Part shown: piece after piece, positions 1 to 7,322 of the stretch
How the letters are laid out: each line of letters begins with the position of its first letter
Numbering within the stretch: position 1 is the stretch's first letter
Origin: Schaalia georgiae DSM 6843
GTDB taxonomy: Bacteria > Actinomycetota > Actinomycetes > Actinomycetales > Actinomycetaceae
DNA length: 64,000 nt
Direction of reading: 5' to 3'
Assembly (NCBI RefSeq): GCF_000429245.1
Contig: NZ_AUBM01000011.1
Coordinates: 62,001 to 126,000, forward strand
The notes under the pieces: generated by a model
The model's input: only the letters and a program-made list of their open reading frames with translations
Databases searched by the model: none
Told to the model about the DNA's origin: nothing
Program-made: the position numbers and the translations under genes

Positions 1-1
1 C

Positions 2-979
2 GGCAGGCACGGCCTCTACCGCCGCTACTCCCAGGCGGTCATGGGGGTGCTCTCCTCCATCACCCCCGTCGTCGAGCAGGTCAGCATCGACGAGGCGTTC
101 CTCGACGTGTCGGGGGCGCGCCGCCGCCTCGGGACCCCCGTCGCGATCGCCCGGAGGATCCGCGCCGAGATCCGCGAGCGCGTCGGCCTGCCGGCCTCAG
201 TGGGCATCGCCGCCACCAAATCCGTGGCCAAGATCGCCTCGTCGAACGCCAAGCCCGACGGCCTGCTTCTCGTCCCTGGACCGGCGACCGTGGACTTCCT
301 GCGAGGCCTGCCCGTCGGCGCGTTGTGGGGAGTCGGCGGCAAGACCGGCGCCGTCCTCCAACGCGAGGGTATCGACATCGTCGGCCAGTTGGCGGACCTT
401 CCCCTCACCAGGCTCGAGCGCCTCGTGGGAGCCGTGTCCGCCCACCACCTCCACGACCTCGCCTGGGGCATCGACCCCAGGCCCGTGGGGGGCGGCGGGG
501 AGGAGAAATCCGTGTCCACCGAGCGTACCTTCGACGATAACGTCCACGACCGCGCCGACATCGAACGATTCATCGTCGCCGCCTCCCACGACTGCGCGAG
601 GCGCCTGCGCGCCGCCGACATGGTCGGGTGGGGGGTCGCGATCAAAATGCGGGACGGGGCGTTCCGCACCATCACCCGTTCCGCCACTCTGGCCGCGCCC
701 ACCGATGTGGGGCGCGAGATCGCCCAGACGGCCGCCGCCCTGTTCGCGCGGCTCCCCATGCCCGCAGGGGGAGTGCGCCTGTTCGGAGTGCGCGTCGACA
801 AGCTCCAGGCCAGGTCGTCGGGGGTGGCCACCACCCTCGACGGGGACGACAGACAGGCCAGGAGCGAGCGCGCGATGGACAGGATCCGTGAGAAATACGG
901 GGACGCCGGTCTCAGGCCCGCCACCTTGTTGGAATCCACGGGCCAGACGGGGTCGTCCCCGGGGGCGGAAACGCATTAA
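2..979 (+). CDS. dinB: DNA polymerase IV (Y family), 5' end outside window
   Basis: Translesion DNA polymerase that copies past damaged bases. The reading frame is open from base 2 and continues upstream of the window, so the N-terminal part of the palm is missing. The hallmark Y-family metal-binding motif SIDEAFLDVSG is visible about 30 residues in. It is followed by the palm/thumb region (SVGIAATKSVAKIAS, with the helix-hairpin-helix stretch GLPVGALWGVGGKTG) and the little-finger domain to about residue 300. The C terminus is a short polar tail ending at TAA. It is separated by about 40 bases from a DUF3040 gene, and dinB close upstream of DUF3040 and mraZ is a familiar actinobacterial arrangement. 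Family assignment is firm. No beta-clamp binding motif is obvious in the C-terminal tail. Confidence 0.95.
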   Translation, partial: GRHGLYRRYSQAVMGVLSSITPVVEQVSIDEAFLDVSGARRRLGTPVAIARRIRAEIRERVGLPASVGIAATKSVAKIASSNAKPDGLLLVPGPATVDFLRGLPVGALWGVGGKTGAVLQREGIDIVGQLADLPLTRLERLVGAVSAHHLHDLAWGIDPRPVGGGGEEKSVSTERTFDDNVHDRADIERFIVAASHDCARRLRAADMVGWGVAIKMRDGAFRTITRSATLAAPTDVGREIAQTAAALFARLPMPAGGVRLFGVRVDKLQARSSGVATTLDGDDRQARSERAMDRIREKYGDAGLRPATLLESTGQTGSSPGAETH

Positions 980-1016
980 GCTAGAAACACCAGACGCGCA
1001 AGAGAAGGTGAATCCC

Positions 1017-1412
1017 ATGGCTCTGACCGACTACGAGAAGAAAGTTCTCGAGCAGATGGAAGCCGAGCTCGCCGCGGAGAACCCGGGGCTCGCCAAACAG
1101 ATGAGCGCGCCTGCCCCGCAGGAGCGCGGCCCGTTGGCACCCAGGAGGATCGCCGCGGGGGGAGCGGTTCTGGTAATAGGGCTGCTCGTCCTCGTCGGGG
1201 CCGTCTCACTGGGCTACTCCGCTGCTTCGCTGGCCCTCGGCGTCGTCGGATTCGCTTTGATGACAACGGGGATCCTCTACGCGTTGTCGCGTCCGAAGGG
1301 AACGGGCCCCGCCCGCCAGGCGAAGACTCCGAAGCGCGAGGAGAAGCGGGGCTGGGACTCCTTCATCGAAGACCAGGAGCGGCGCTGGGACGACCGCCGC
1401 GACAACGACTGA
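1017..1412 (+). CDS. DUF3040 small membrane protein
   Basis: A protein of 131 residues. It opens with the DUF3040 signature (MALTDYEKKVLEQMEAEL, an acidic amphipathic helix) and then has two adjacent hydrophobic segments, roughly residues 46-66 and 70-90. The charged tail contains an Arg/Asp-rich end. Biochemical function is unknown; the family is found in actinobacteria just upstream of mraZ. The ATG at 1017 has a GAAGGTGA ribosome binding site, and a -10 like TAAGCT overlaps the stop of the preceding dinB. I infer a membrane-associated role linked to the envelope or division from genomic context only. Confidence 0.88.
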   Translation: MALTDYEKKVLEQMEAELAAENPGLAKQMSAPAPQERGPLAPRRIAAGGAVLVIGLLVLVGAVSLGYSAASLALGVVGFALMTTGILYALSRPKGTGPARQAKTPKREEKRGWDSFIEDQERRWDDRRDND

Positions 1413-1502
1413 CACTGCGACCGGCTTCCAGCCCGCGCCGCGGGGCGGGGGCCATAGCCCTGGGTTCGGTGTGCGAGGCCTCGCTCGCGGAACGGTTCGG
1501 GA

Positions 1503-1872
1503 GCTAGGGGGTGCCCTCCACGTCCCTCCACTGGGGTTCGTCTGCGCGGGGGCGGCGCTAAGGGGCGCCCTCCACCTCCCTCCCCATCTTCCTCCACCGG
1601 GGCCCAGCCGCTGGGGCACGCACTATGTTGTGTCGGGTAATCCCGGCCCTTGTGAGCGCATCCGGGAACTGCGCGCAAAGGAGGAGCGCCCAGCGCCACC
1701 GTGCCCGCAGTGGGCGGGGCGCCTCCACAGCGCTTAGGTGTTGTGCGCGTTAGTGATTCGGCGGACGGCTTTCCCGCCGACCTGCATTGCGGCGGGGCCG
1801 GAGAAGGTCGGGCCGTCGCGCCGTCGGTCAGGGCGCACAACATGCCCCAGTGGGTGCCCTCCACCTCCCTCC
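1503..1872. repeat. Three copies of a pyrimidine-rich repeat
   Basis: Copies at 1511-1529, 1565-1583 and 1854-1872 share the core GYGCCCTCCACSTCCCTCC. The first two are preceded by a common GCTARGGGG, so their shared length is about 27 bases. Read on the minus strand the copies are purine-rich (GGAGGGAGGTGGAGGGC) and carry clustered G-runs. Function unknown. Confidence 0.75.
1741..1798 (-). repeat. 58-base dispersed repeat, copy 1 (inverted relative to 44533-44590)
   Basis: Compared with the reverse complement of 44533-44590, 54 of 58 bases match by hand alignment. On the minus strand one frame reads AAMQVGGKAVRRITNAHN. The other copy gives the same peptide with a single Ala/Ile change, and two of its other differences are silent in that frame. 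This suggests a fragment of a once-coding sequence or of a mobile element; neither copy forms an intact gene. Confidence 0.75.
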
Positions 1873-2030
1873 CCACCTTCCACCACCGCTTGCCCCACCT
1901 TCCTCCCCAATCCCCCCGCTCCGGCCATGGAACGACCTGGAATCGTTGGAATGCCGGGGAGTAGGGCCGTGACCTCTGAGAGCGGCGGCATCTGTGCGAC
2001 GCGCCGGGAGGAAAAGTGTGTGATAACTTT

Positions 2031-2050
2031 CCCCACTTTGCTCCACCAGG
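2031..2050 (-). promoter_or_regulatory. Possible upstream MraZ box, reverse orientation
   Basis: On the minus strand this reads CCTGGTGGAGCAAAGTGGGG, which is two TGGRG blocks 10 bases apart. That is the same spacing and flank (AAAGTGGGG) as the operator next to mraZ but in opposite orientation and about 100 bases upstream. MraZ proteins bind direct TGGG-type repeats with this period. Assignment rests on sequence similarity only. Confidence 0.4.
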
Positions 2051-2091
2051 AATTTTCGTTGAAAATACAGGTGTTTCTAAAGTGAAATATG

Positions 2092-2145
2092 GTGACACGC
2101 CCGTGACCTCGCCGTAACATTCGCCGGTGGTGGGGTAAAGTGGGG
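2092..2145 (+). promoter_or_regulatory. mraZ promoter and MraZ operator
   Basis: A sigma-A-like promoter GTGACA (2092-2097), 17-base spacer, TAACAT (2115-2120) predicts a start near 2127. Immediately downstream are TGGGG blocks at 2131-2135 and 2141-2145, exactly 10 bases apart, with a GGTGG half-block before them. They lie within the AAAGTGGGG context expected of a MraZ autoregulatory operator. The site sits between transcription start and the ribosome binding site, so bound MraZ would repress the whole division cluster. Confidence 0.7.
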
Positions 2146-2173
2146 GAAAGTTCCGAAGAGGGGAGGGGGTGGC

Positions 2174-2605
2174 ATGTTCCTCGGTACGTACGAGCCCAAG
2201 CTCGACGACAAAGGGCGCATGTTCCTCCCGGCTCGTTTCCGCGAGGACATGGAGGGCGGCATCGTCCTCACCCGCGGGCAGGAGCACTGCGTGTACGCGT
2301 TCCCCGCTGCGGAATTCGAGAACATGACCGCTGAGCTGCGCCGCGCGCCCCTGTCGTCGAAACAGGCGCGCGACTGGATCCGCGTCATGCTCTCGGGCGC
2401 GTACAAGGAGGTTCCAGACAAGCAGGGGCGGATCTCCGTCCCGGCCGACCTGCGCAAATACGCGGGCCTGGACCGCGAGCTCACCGTCATCGGTGCGGGC
2501 TCGAGGGCCGAGATCTGGAACTCCTCTGCCTGGCGCGAGTACCTCGCTGTCCAGGAGGAGGTCTTCTCCAGTACCGCGGAAGAGGTCATTCCCGGGATGT
2601 TCTAA
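2174..2605 (+). CDS. mraZ: Transcriptional regulator MraZ
   Basis: 143 residues, the usual length for MraZ. The protein is two tandem AbrB-like half-domains: residues 1-60 ([21 protein letters not shown]) and about 75-135 ([20 protein letters not shown]). Each carries the conserved D-x-x-G-R-[IM]-x-[VL]-P motif that contacts DNA. MraZ forms ring oligomers and represses its own division/cell-wall operon by binding direct TGGG repeats, and such repeats lie just upstream at 2131-2145. The ATG at 2174 follows a GAGGGGAGGGGG ribosome binding site. First gene of the dcw cluster. Confidence 0.97.
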   Translation: MFLGTYEPKLDDKGRMFLPARFREDMEGGIVLTRGQEHCVYAFPAAEFENMTAELRRAPLSSKQARDWIRVMLSGAYKEVPDKQGRISVPADLRKYAGLDRELTVIGAGSRAEIWNSSAWREYLAVQEEVFSSTAEEVIPGMF

Positions 2606-2712
2606 CCCGTGCGTCCAGGTCTCCGCCCGCTGCTCCGACATCACTTCCCCGGTGGCGGAAAGCGGTAGGGGACCTGGGTGGACGGGCCGTATAGGCCGCC
2701 AAGGAGGCGCAC

Positions 2713-3753
2713 ATGGACGAAGCACAGGGCGCATCGCACGCTTCGTCGCGCCACATGAGGCACTCCTACAACATTTGTAACACCCGTAACGCGGCGGAGC
2801 TCCACACCCCAGTCCTCCTTGACGAGTGCCTCGATATGCTGGCCCCCGCGATCGAGAGCCCCGGTTCGGTGCTCATCGACGCGACCCTGGGGATGGGGGG
2901 CCACACCGAGGGCGCGCTGCGGCGCTTCCCCGGCCTCGTCGTCATCGGCATCGACCGCGACCCCGAGGCCGTCGCCCTCGCAAGCAAGCGCCTGGAGGGC
3001 TTCGGTCCGCGCTTCTGCGCCGTGCGCGCCACTTACGACTCCATCGGCCAGGTGGTCGCCGACCACGCTCCGCGGGGCGAGGCCGACGGCGTGCTCATGG
3101 ACCTCGGGGTCTCCTCCCTCCAGCTCGACGACGCGGGACGGGGCTTCTCCTACTCCCAGGACGCCCCGCTCGACATGCGTATGGACCCCACTCGCGGGGT
3201 GAGCGCCGCCGAGCTGCTGGCCACCGCCCCACAGGAGGAGATCACCCGGATCCTCAGGACCTACGGGGAGGAGCGCTTCGCCCCTCGCATCGCCAGGCTC
3301 GTCGTCGCCAGGCGGGACGCCCGGCCCCTGACGCGCACCGGCCAACTGGTCGACATCGTCCGCGAGGCCATCCCGGCCCCCGCCAGGCGCACCGGGGGCA
3401 ACCCCGCTAAGCGCACTTTCCAGGCGCTGCGCGTGGCCGTCAACGACGAGCTCGCCATCCTCGAGCGCGCACTGCCCGCCGCGCTGGCGTCCCTGCGCGT
3501 GGGAGGGCGCCTGGTCGTCGAGTCCTACCAGAGCCTGGAGGACCGGATCGTGAAGAACGTACTGCGGAGCGGATCGACCGTCTCCGCCCCCCCCGGACTG
3601 CCCGTCGTCCCCGACGAGGCGCGCCCCAGACTGGCGCTCCTCACCCGCGGGGCCGACCGGGCGCCCGCAAGCGAACAAGAGAAGAACCCCCGTTCGGCTT
3701 CCGTGCGCCTGCGCGGAGCCGAGCTCATCCGACCGTGGAAGGAACACCAATGA
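2713..3753 (+). CDS. rsmH: 16S rRNA (cytosine(1402)-N(4))-methyltransferase RsmH
   Basis: S-adenosylmethionine-dependent enzyme that N4-methylates C1402 of 16S rRNA at the ribosomal P site. 346 residues. Motifs: LHTPVLLDECL near residue 35, the SAM-binding ATLGMGGHTEG and VVIGIDRDPEAV, and the signature GVLMDLGVSSLQLDDAGRGFSY. The C-terminal KRTFQALRVAVNDEL and the SYQSLEDRIVK stretch are both typical. The first 30 residues are poorly conserved, so a later start is possible, but the chosen ATG follows a good AAGGAGG. It overlaps the next gene by an ATGA junction, which suggests translational coupling. Confidence 0.97.
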   Translation: MDEAQGASHASSRHMRHSYNICNTRNAAELHTPVLLDECLDMLAPAIESPGSVLIDATLGMGGHTEGALRRFPGLVVIGIDRDPEAVALASKRLEGFGPRFCAVRATYDSIGQVVADHAPRGEADGVLMDLGVSSLQLDDAGRGFSYSQDAPLDMRMDPTRGVSAAELLATAPQEEITRILRTYGEERFAPRIARLVVARRDARPLTRTGQLVDIVREAIPAPARRTGGNPAKRTFQALRVAVNDELAILERALPAALASLRVGGRLVVESYQSLEDRIVKNVLRSGSTVSAPPGLPVVPDEARPRLALLTRGADRAPASEQEKNPRSASVRLRGAELIRPWKEHQ

Positions 3754-4142
3754 GCGCAGCAACCGCAACCACTCGCCCGGCGCCCCGCCCCGAGCTCCGC
3801 CGCGACGAGGCCAGGGAACTGCGCATCGTCGAGGGCAAGCGCCCCCGCCGCTCCATGCTCATGGGCACCATCGCGGTCGTCGCCGTGGCCATCGCCGCAG
3901 TGGTCGTCTCGATGATCCTCAACACGCGCATGGCGCAGACCGCCTTCGAGATCCGCGAGCAGCAGCTCCAACTCAACGAGCTCGAAGCGCAGTCATGGGC
4001 CCTGCGGGCGCAGCTCGACGAGGCCGCCTCGCCCAGTGCGCTAGAGGCGGCGGCGAGGGAGAATGGCATGGTCCCCGCAGGTCCCACTGGGTTCATCACC
4101 CTGGAAACGGGTACTGTCGAAGGCGGTAAGCCCGCCCAGTGA
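3750..4142 (+). CDS. ftsL: FtsL-like cell division protein
   Basis: 130 residues. A basic cytoplasmic segment (about 40 residues) is followed by one transmembrane helix (about 41-60, GTIAVVAVAIAAVVVSMIL). A periplasm-side coiled coil comes next (QTAFEIREQQLQLNELEAQSW), ending in the ARENGMVPAGP motif seen in actinobacterial FtsL-like proteins. FtsL, FtsB and FtsQ form a complex that activates FtsWI at the septum. Sequence conservation in this family is low, so the call relies on topology plus its position between rsmH and ftsI. The start is the ATG of the ATGA overlap with rsmH, preceded by AAGGAA. Confidence 0.9.
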   Translation: MSAATATTRPAPRPELRRDEARELRIVEGKRPRRSMLMGTIAVVAVAIAAVVVSMILNTRMAQTAFEIREQQLQLNELEAQSWALRAQLDEAASPSALEAAARENGMVPAGPTGFITLETGTVEGGKPAQ

Positions 4143-4156
4143 GTAAGGAGGTCCGG

Positions 4157-5887
4157 GTGTCCCTGACCTACAGCAGATCCCGGGGGATCCTCTACGCGAT
4201 TGTCATCTTCCTGGTGGCGTGCTCGATGCGCCTCGTCTACCTGCAGATCATCGCCGGGCCGACGCTGGCGGCGGAGGGCCAGTCCATCCGGACGCACTCC
4301 AGCGAGGTCGCCGCCAAACGCGGCTCCATCACCGACGCGACCGGAGTGGTCCTGGCCGACTCGATCCTCACCTACGACATCGCGGTGAACCAGGTCAACA
4401 TCCGCGCCTACGTCCACGAGGACGGCAACGGCGACGAGGTGGGCCGGGGCCCCGCCGAGGCCGCCCGCCAGCTGGCGCCCCTGCTTGGCATGGACGAGGC
4501 CGAGCTCGGGGGCCGGCTGCTGGGCGACTCCACTTACGTCTACCTCAAGCGCAACGTCGACGCGGTCACCTACCGGCAGATCCGGGCCCTGGACATCCAC
4601 GGCATCGAATGGGAGGCCGTGTACCAGCGCTCCTACCCCAACGGGAACGTGGCGGCGCCGGTCGTCGGCACGGTCAACGCCGAGGGCCAGGGGTCGTCGG
4701 GGTTGGAGTCGCGGTTCGACGGGCTCCTCACCGGCCGACCGGGCCAGGAGGCGTTCGAGACCGCGCCCAACGGGGCGATCATGCCGGGTGGCAAGAGGAC
4801 CACCGTCGAACCCGTCAACGGGGGGACCCTGCAGACGACGATCCACGCGGACCTGCAGCACCAGATCCAGGACATGCTGGACGCCCGCGTCAGCCGCCAT
4901 CAGGCCGAGTGGGGGACCGTCGTCATCGAGGACATATCGACGGGGCAGATCCTGGTGATGGCGGACTCGAACTCCGCCCCGCCGGACAACGCCAAGCCCC
5001 AGACGGTCGCCGGCGTGCAGTACGCCTTCGAGCCCGGCTCGGTGGGCAAGCTCGCGACCATCGCCGCGGGACTTGACTTCGGGACCATCACGCCCACGAG
5101 CGTCTTCGACGTGCCCTACTCCCTGGACTACGCCGACGCGGGCGGGCCCATCACCGACTACCACGAGCACGGCACCGAGGCGCTCACCGCCACAGGTATC
5201 CTCGCGGAGTCGTCCAACACGGGCACCGTCCTGATCGGCGAGACCCTCTCCGACTCCCAGCGCCGCGACATGATGGTGCGGATGGGCTTCGGGGCGCCCA
5301 CTGGGATCGAGCTGGCGGGCGAGTCCGCCGGGCTGGTGGGCGAGCAGTGGCAGGGGCGCGACCACTACGTGACGATGTTCGGGCAGGCCTACATGGTCAC
5401 GGCCCTGCAGGAGGTCTCGATGCTGGCCGCCATCGGCAACGGCGGAGTGCGCCTGAGCCCGCACCTGGTCAAGTCGTGGACGAACGCCGACGGCACGGTG
5501 GAGGCCCCCGAGGCCGACGAGCCCGTCCAGGTGATGGGGGCCTCCACGGCGTCCCAGCTCCTGTCCATGATGGAGTCGGTCGTCGAGGACAAGAACGGCA
5601 CCGGGGCAAGCGCGAAGGTCGAGGGCTACCGCCTCGGTGTGAAGACCGGCACGGCCGATATCGTGGTCAACGGCCAGGAGGGCATCGTCTCAACGACTGC
5701 GGGCATCATCCCCGCTGACGCCCCGCGCCTGGCGATCTCCGTGGTGCTCTACAATCCGAAGGTGGACGTCATCTCCTCGGACTCGTCGGCGCCGCTCTTC
5801 GGCGATGTCGCGCGCACCGCGGTGAACAACCTGGGCATCCCGGCCTCGTCGACCCCGGCGGAGCTGTACCCCTCGAAACCCCAGTGA
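4157..5887 (+). CDS. ftsI: Septal peptidoglycan transpeptidase FtsI (PBP3, class B)
   Basis: Penicillin-binding protein that cross-links septal peptidoglycan together with FtsW. About 576 residues with one N-terminal transmembrane helix (ILYAIVIFLVACSMRLVYLQ), a dimerisation/pedestal domain, and the transpeptidase domain. The three catalytic motifs are intact: S295-x-x-K (PGSVGK), S352-S-N (ESSNTG) and K496-T-G (VKTGTAD). I chose the GTG at 4157 because AAGGAGG lies five bases before it; an in-frame GTG at 4139 overlapping the ftsL stop would add six residues but has a weaker ribosome binding site. Directly downstream one would normally expect murE; here murF follows instead. Confidence 0.96.
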   Translation: MSLTYSRSRGILYAIVIFLVACSMRLVYLQIIAGPTLAAEGQSIRTHSSEVAAKRGSITDATGVVLADSILTYDIAVNQVNIRAYVHEDGNGDEVGRGPAEAARQLAPLLGMDEAELGGRLLGDSTYVYLKRNVDAVTYRQIRALDIHGIEWEAVYQRSYPNGNVAAPVVGTVNAEGQGSSGLESRFDGLLTGRPGQEAFETAPNGAIMPGGKRTTVEPVNGGTLQTTIHADLQHQIQDMLDARVSRHQAEWGTVVIEDISTGQILVMADSNSAPPDNAKPQTVAGVQYAFEPGSVGKLATIAAGLDFGTITPTSVFDVPYSLDYADAGGPITDYHEHGTEALTATGILAESSNTGTVLIGETLSDSQRRDMMVRMGFGAPTGIELAGESAGLVGEQWQGRDHYVTMFGQAYMVTALQEVSMLAAIGNGGVRLSPHLVKSWTNADGTVEAPEADEPVQVMGASTASQLLSMMESVVEDKNGTGASAKVEGYRLGVKTGTADIVVNGQEGIVSTTAGIIPADAPRLAISVVLYNPKVDVISSDSSAPLFGDVARTAVNNLGIPASSTPAELYPSKPQ

Positions 5888-5915
5888 CGTCGATCCCAAG
5901 GCTTGGAGGAAACAC

Positions 5916-7322
5916 ATGCAGCGCAGCGCAACGTGGATCGCGGAAGCGACCCGGGGCGTCGTCCACGGGCCGGACGTCTCCGCCAACGGCCCCGTCGTCA
6001 CCGATTCGCGCGAAGCGGCCCCCGGCGGGGTCTACGTGGCGCGCAGGGGCGAGAACGCCGACGGCCACGACTATGTGGCGTCCGCAGCCCGTGCCGGCGC
6101 CGTGTGCGCCCTGGTCGAGCGCGTCGTCGACCTGTCCGACTGCCCGCCGATCACCCAGGTAGTGGTCGGGGACGCCACCCAGGCCCTGGGGGACCTGGCG
6201 CGCGCCCACCTGGAGGCGCTTCGCGCGGCGGGCGCCATCGATGTCGTGGCCGTCACCGGGTCGGTCGGCAAGACCACCACGAAGGACCTGCTTCTGCAGG
6301 TGCTCTCCGCCGACGCCCCCACGGTCGCCCCGAGGCTCTCCTTCAACAACGAGGTCGGCCTGCCCCTGACCGTCCTATCCGCCGACGAGTCCACCCGCCA
6401 CCTCGTGCTGGAGATGGGCGCGTCGGGTCCCGGGCACATCGCCTACCTCACCCGCATCGCGCCCCCCGACGTCGCCATCGAGCTCATCGTCGGCCACGCG
6501 CACATGGGCGGATTCGGTTCCGTCGCGGGGGTCGCCGAGGCGAAGGCCGAACTGATCGACGGGTCCCGCCAGGGCGCCACCGCCGTCCTCAACGCGGACG
6601 ACCCGAACGTCACCGCCATGGCTCCGCGGGCCAAGGGCCCCGTCGTGCGGTTCTCGCCCAGCGGCGCCGACGCCGACGTGGTCGCCGAGGACGTGCGCGT
6701 GGACGCCGCCGGCCGTGCCTCCTTCACCCTGGCGGCCCCCGAGGGCAGGGAGCCCGTCTCCCTGTCCCTCGTGGGCGCCCACCACGTGGCCAACGCGCTG
6801 GCCGCCGCCACCGGCGCGCGCGCGCTAGGCCTGGGCCTGCCCCTCATCGCGCGTGCCCTCAGCGGGGCGCAGGCACTGAGCCCGCACCGCATGGACGTGC
6901 GCGACCTGCGGATCGGAGCGGTCCCCCTCACCCTCATCGACGACGCCTACAACGCGAACATCGACTCGATGCGCGCGGCCGTCGCCGCACTGGAATCCAT
7001 CGGCAGGGGGAGGCGCACGATCGCCGTCCTCTCCGAAATGCTCGAGCTCGGCGAGGACAGCCCCGCCACCCACCGCGCCGTCGGCGCGATGCTCTCCGAC
7101 GCGCGGGTCGGAACCCTCATCGGCCTGGGCCGCGACGCGCACTACTACAGCGAGGGCGCCGCGGCCGTGCCCGACCGCGTCCTCGTCGAGGATCCGGGCG
7201 CCGCGCTGGCGGCCGTCCTCGACCGGCTCACCGACGACTGCGTCGTCCTGGTGAAGGGCTCTTACAACTCGTATTCATGGAAGGTGGCCGACGGCCTCCT
7301 GGAGGAGGCGACTGCCCGATGA
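5916..7322 (+). CDS. murF: UDP-N-acetylmuramoyl-tripeptide--D-alanyl-D-alanine ligase MurF
   Basis: Cytoplasmic Mur ligase that adds the D-Ala-D-Ala dipeptide to UDP-MurNAc-tripeptide. 468 residues with the three Mur ligase domains. The N-terminal UMP-binding domain contains TDSREAAPGGVYVARRG. The central ATPase domain has the P-loop GSVGKTTTK at about residue 115 and the conserved EMGASGPGHI. The C-terminal domain has DDAYNAN and LSEMLELGE. The start has an AGGAAA ribosome binding site eight bases upstream. It follows ftsI with a 28-base gap, where murE would usually lie, and overlaps mraY by ATGA. Confidence 0.96.
   Translation: MQRSATWIAEATRGVVHGPDVSANGPVVTDSREAAPGGVYVARRGENADGHDYVASAARAGAVCALVERVVDLSDCPPITQVVVGDATQALGDLARAHLEALRAAGAIDVVAVTGSVGKTTTKDLLLQVLSADAPTVAPRLSFNNEVGLPLTVLSADESTRHLVLEMGASGPGHIAYLTRIAPPDVAIELIVGHAHMGGFGSVAGVAEAKAELIDGSRQGATAVLNADDPNVTAMAPRAKGPVVRFSPSGADADVVAEDVRVDAAGRASFTLAAPEGREPVSLSLVGAHHVANALAAATGARALGLGLPLIARALSGAQALSPHRMDVRDLRIGAVPLTLIDDAYNANIDSMRAAVAALESIGRGRRTIAVLSEMLELGEDSPATHRAVGAMLSDARVGTLIGLGRDAHYYSEGAAAVPDRVLVEDPGAALAAVLDRLTDDCVVLVKGSYNSYSWKVADGLLEEATAR

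Larger units (their letters stand above)
1413..2090. other. Long non-coding stretch upstream of mraZ
   Basis: About 680 bases with no gene I can support. Open frames here have poor codon patterns, no ribosome binding sites and no recognisable family. What it does hold: three pyrimidine-rich repeats (1503-1872), a 58-base segment repeated in inverted orientation at 44533-44590, and a run of C-tracts at about 1855-1920 that is G-rich on the minus strand. From about 2000 the base composition becomes AT-richer as the mraZ control region begins. The segment could be relic DNA or a long regulatory leader. Confidence 0.6.

Noticed and set aside
1734-2120. Minus- and plus-strand frames of 70-130 codons upstream of mraZ
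   Set aside because: They run through low-complexity repeats and the mraZ control region, and have no ribosome binding sites or family signals. The shared 58-base peptide is treated as a repeat instead.
4139-4156. Upstream GTG start for ftsI overlapping the ftsL stop
   Set aside because: The ribosome binding site is weaker than AAGGAGG before GTG 4157. The difference is six residues only.
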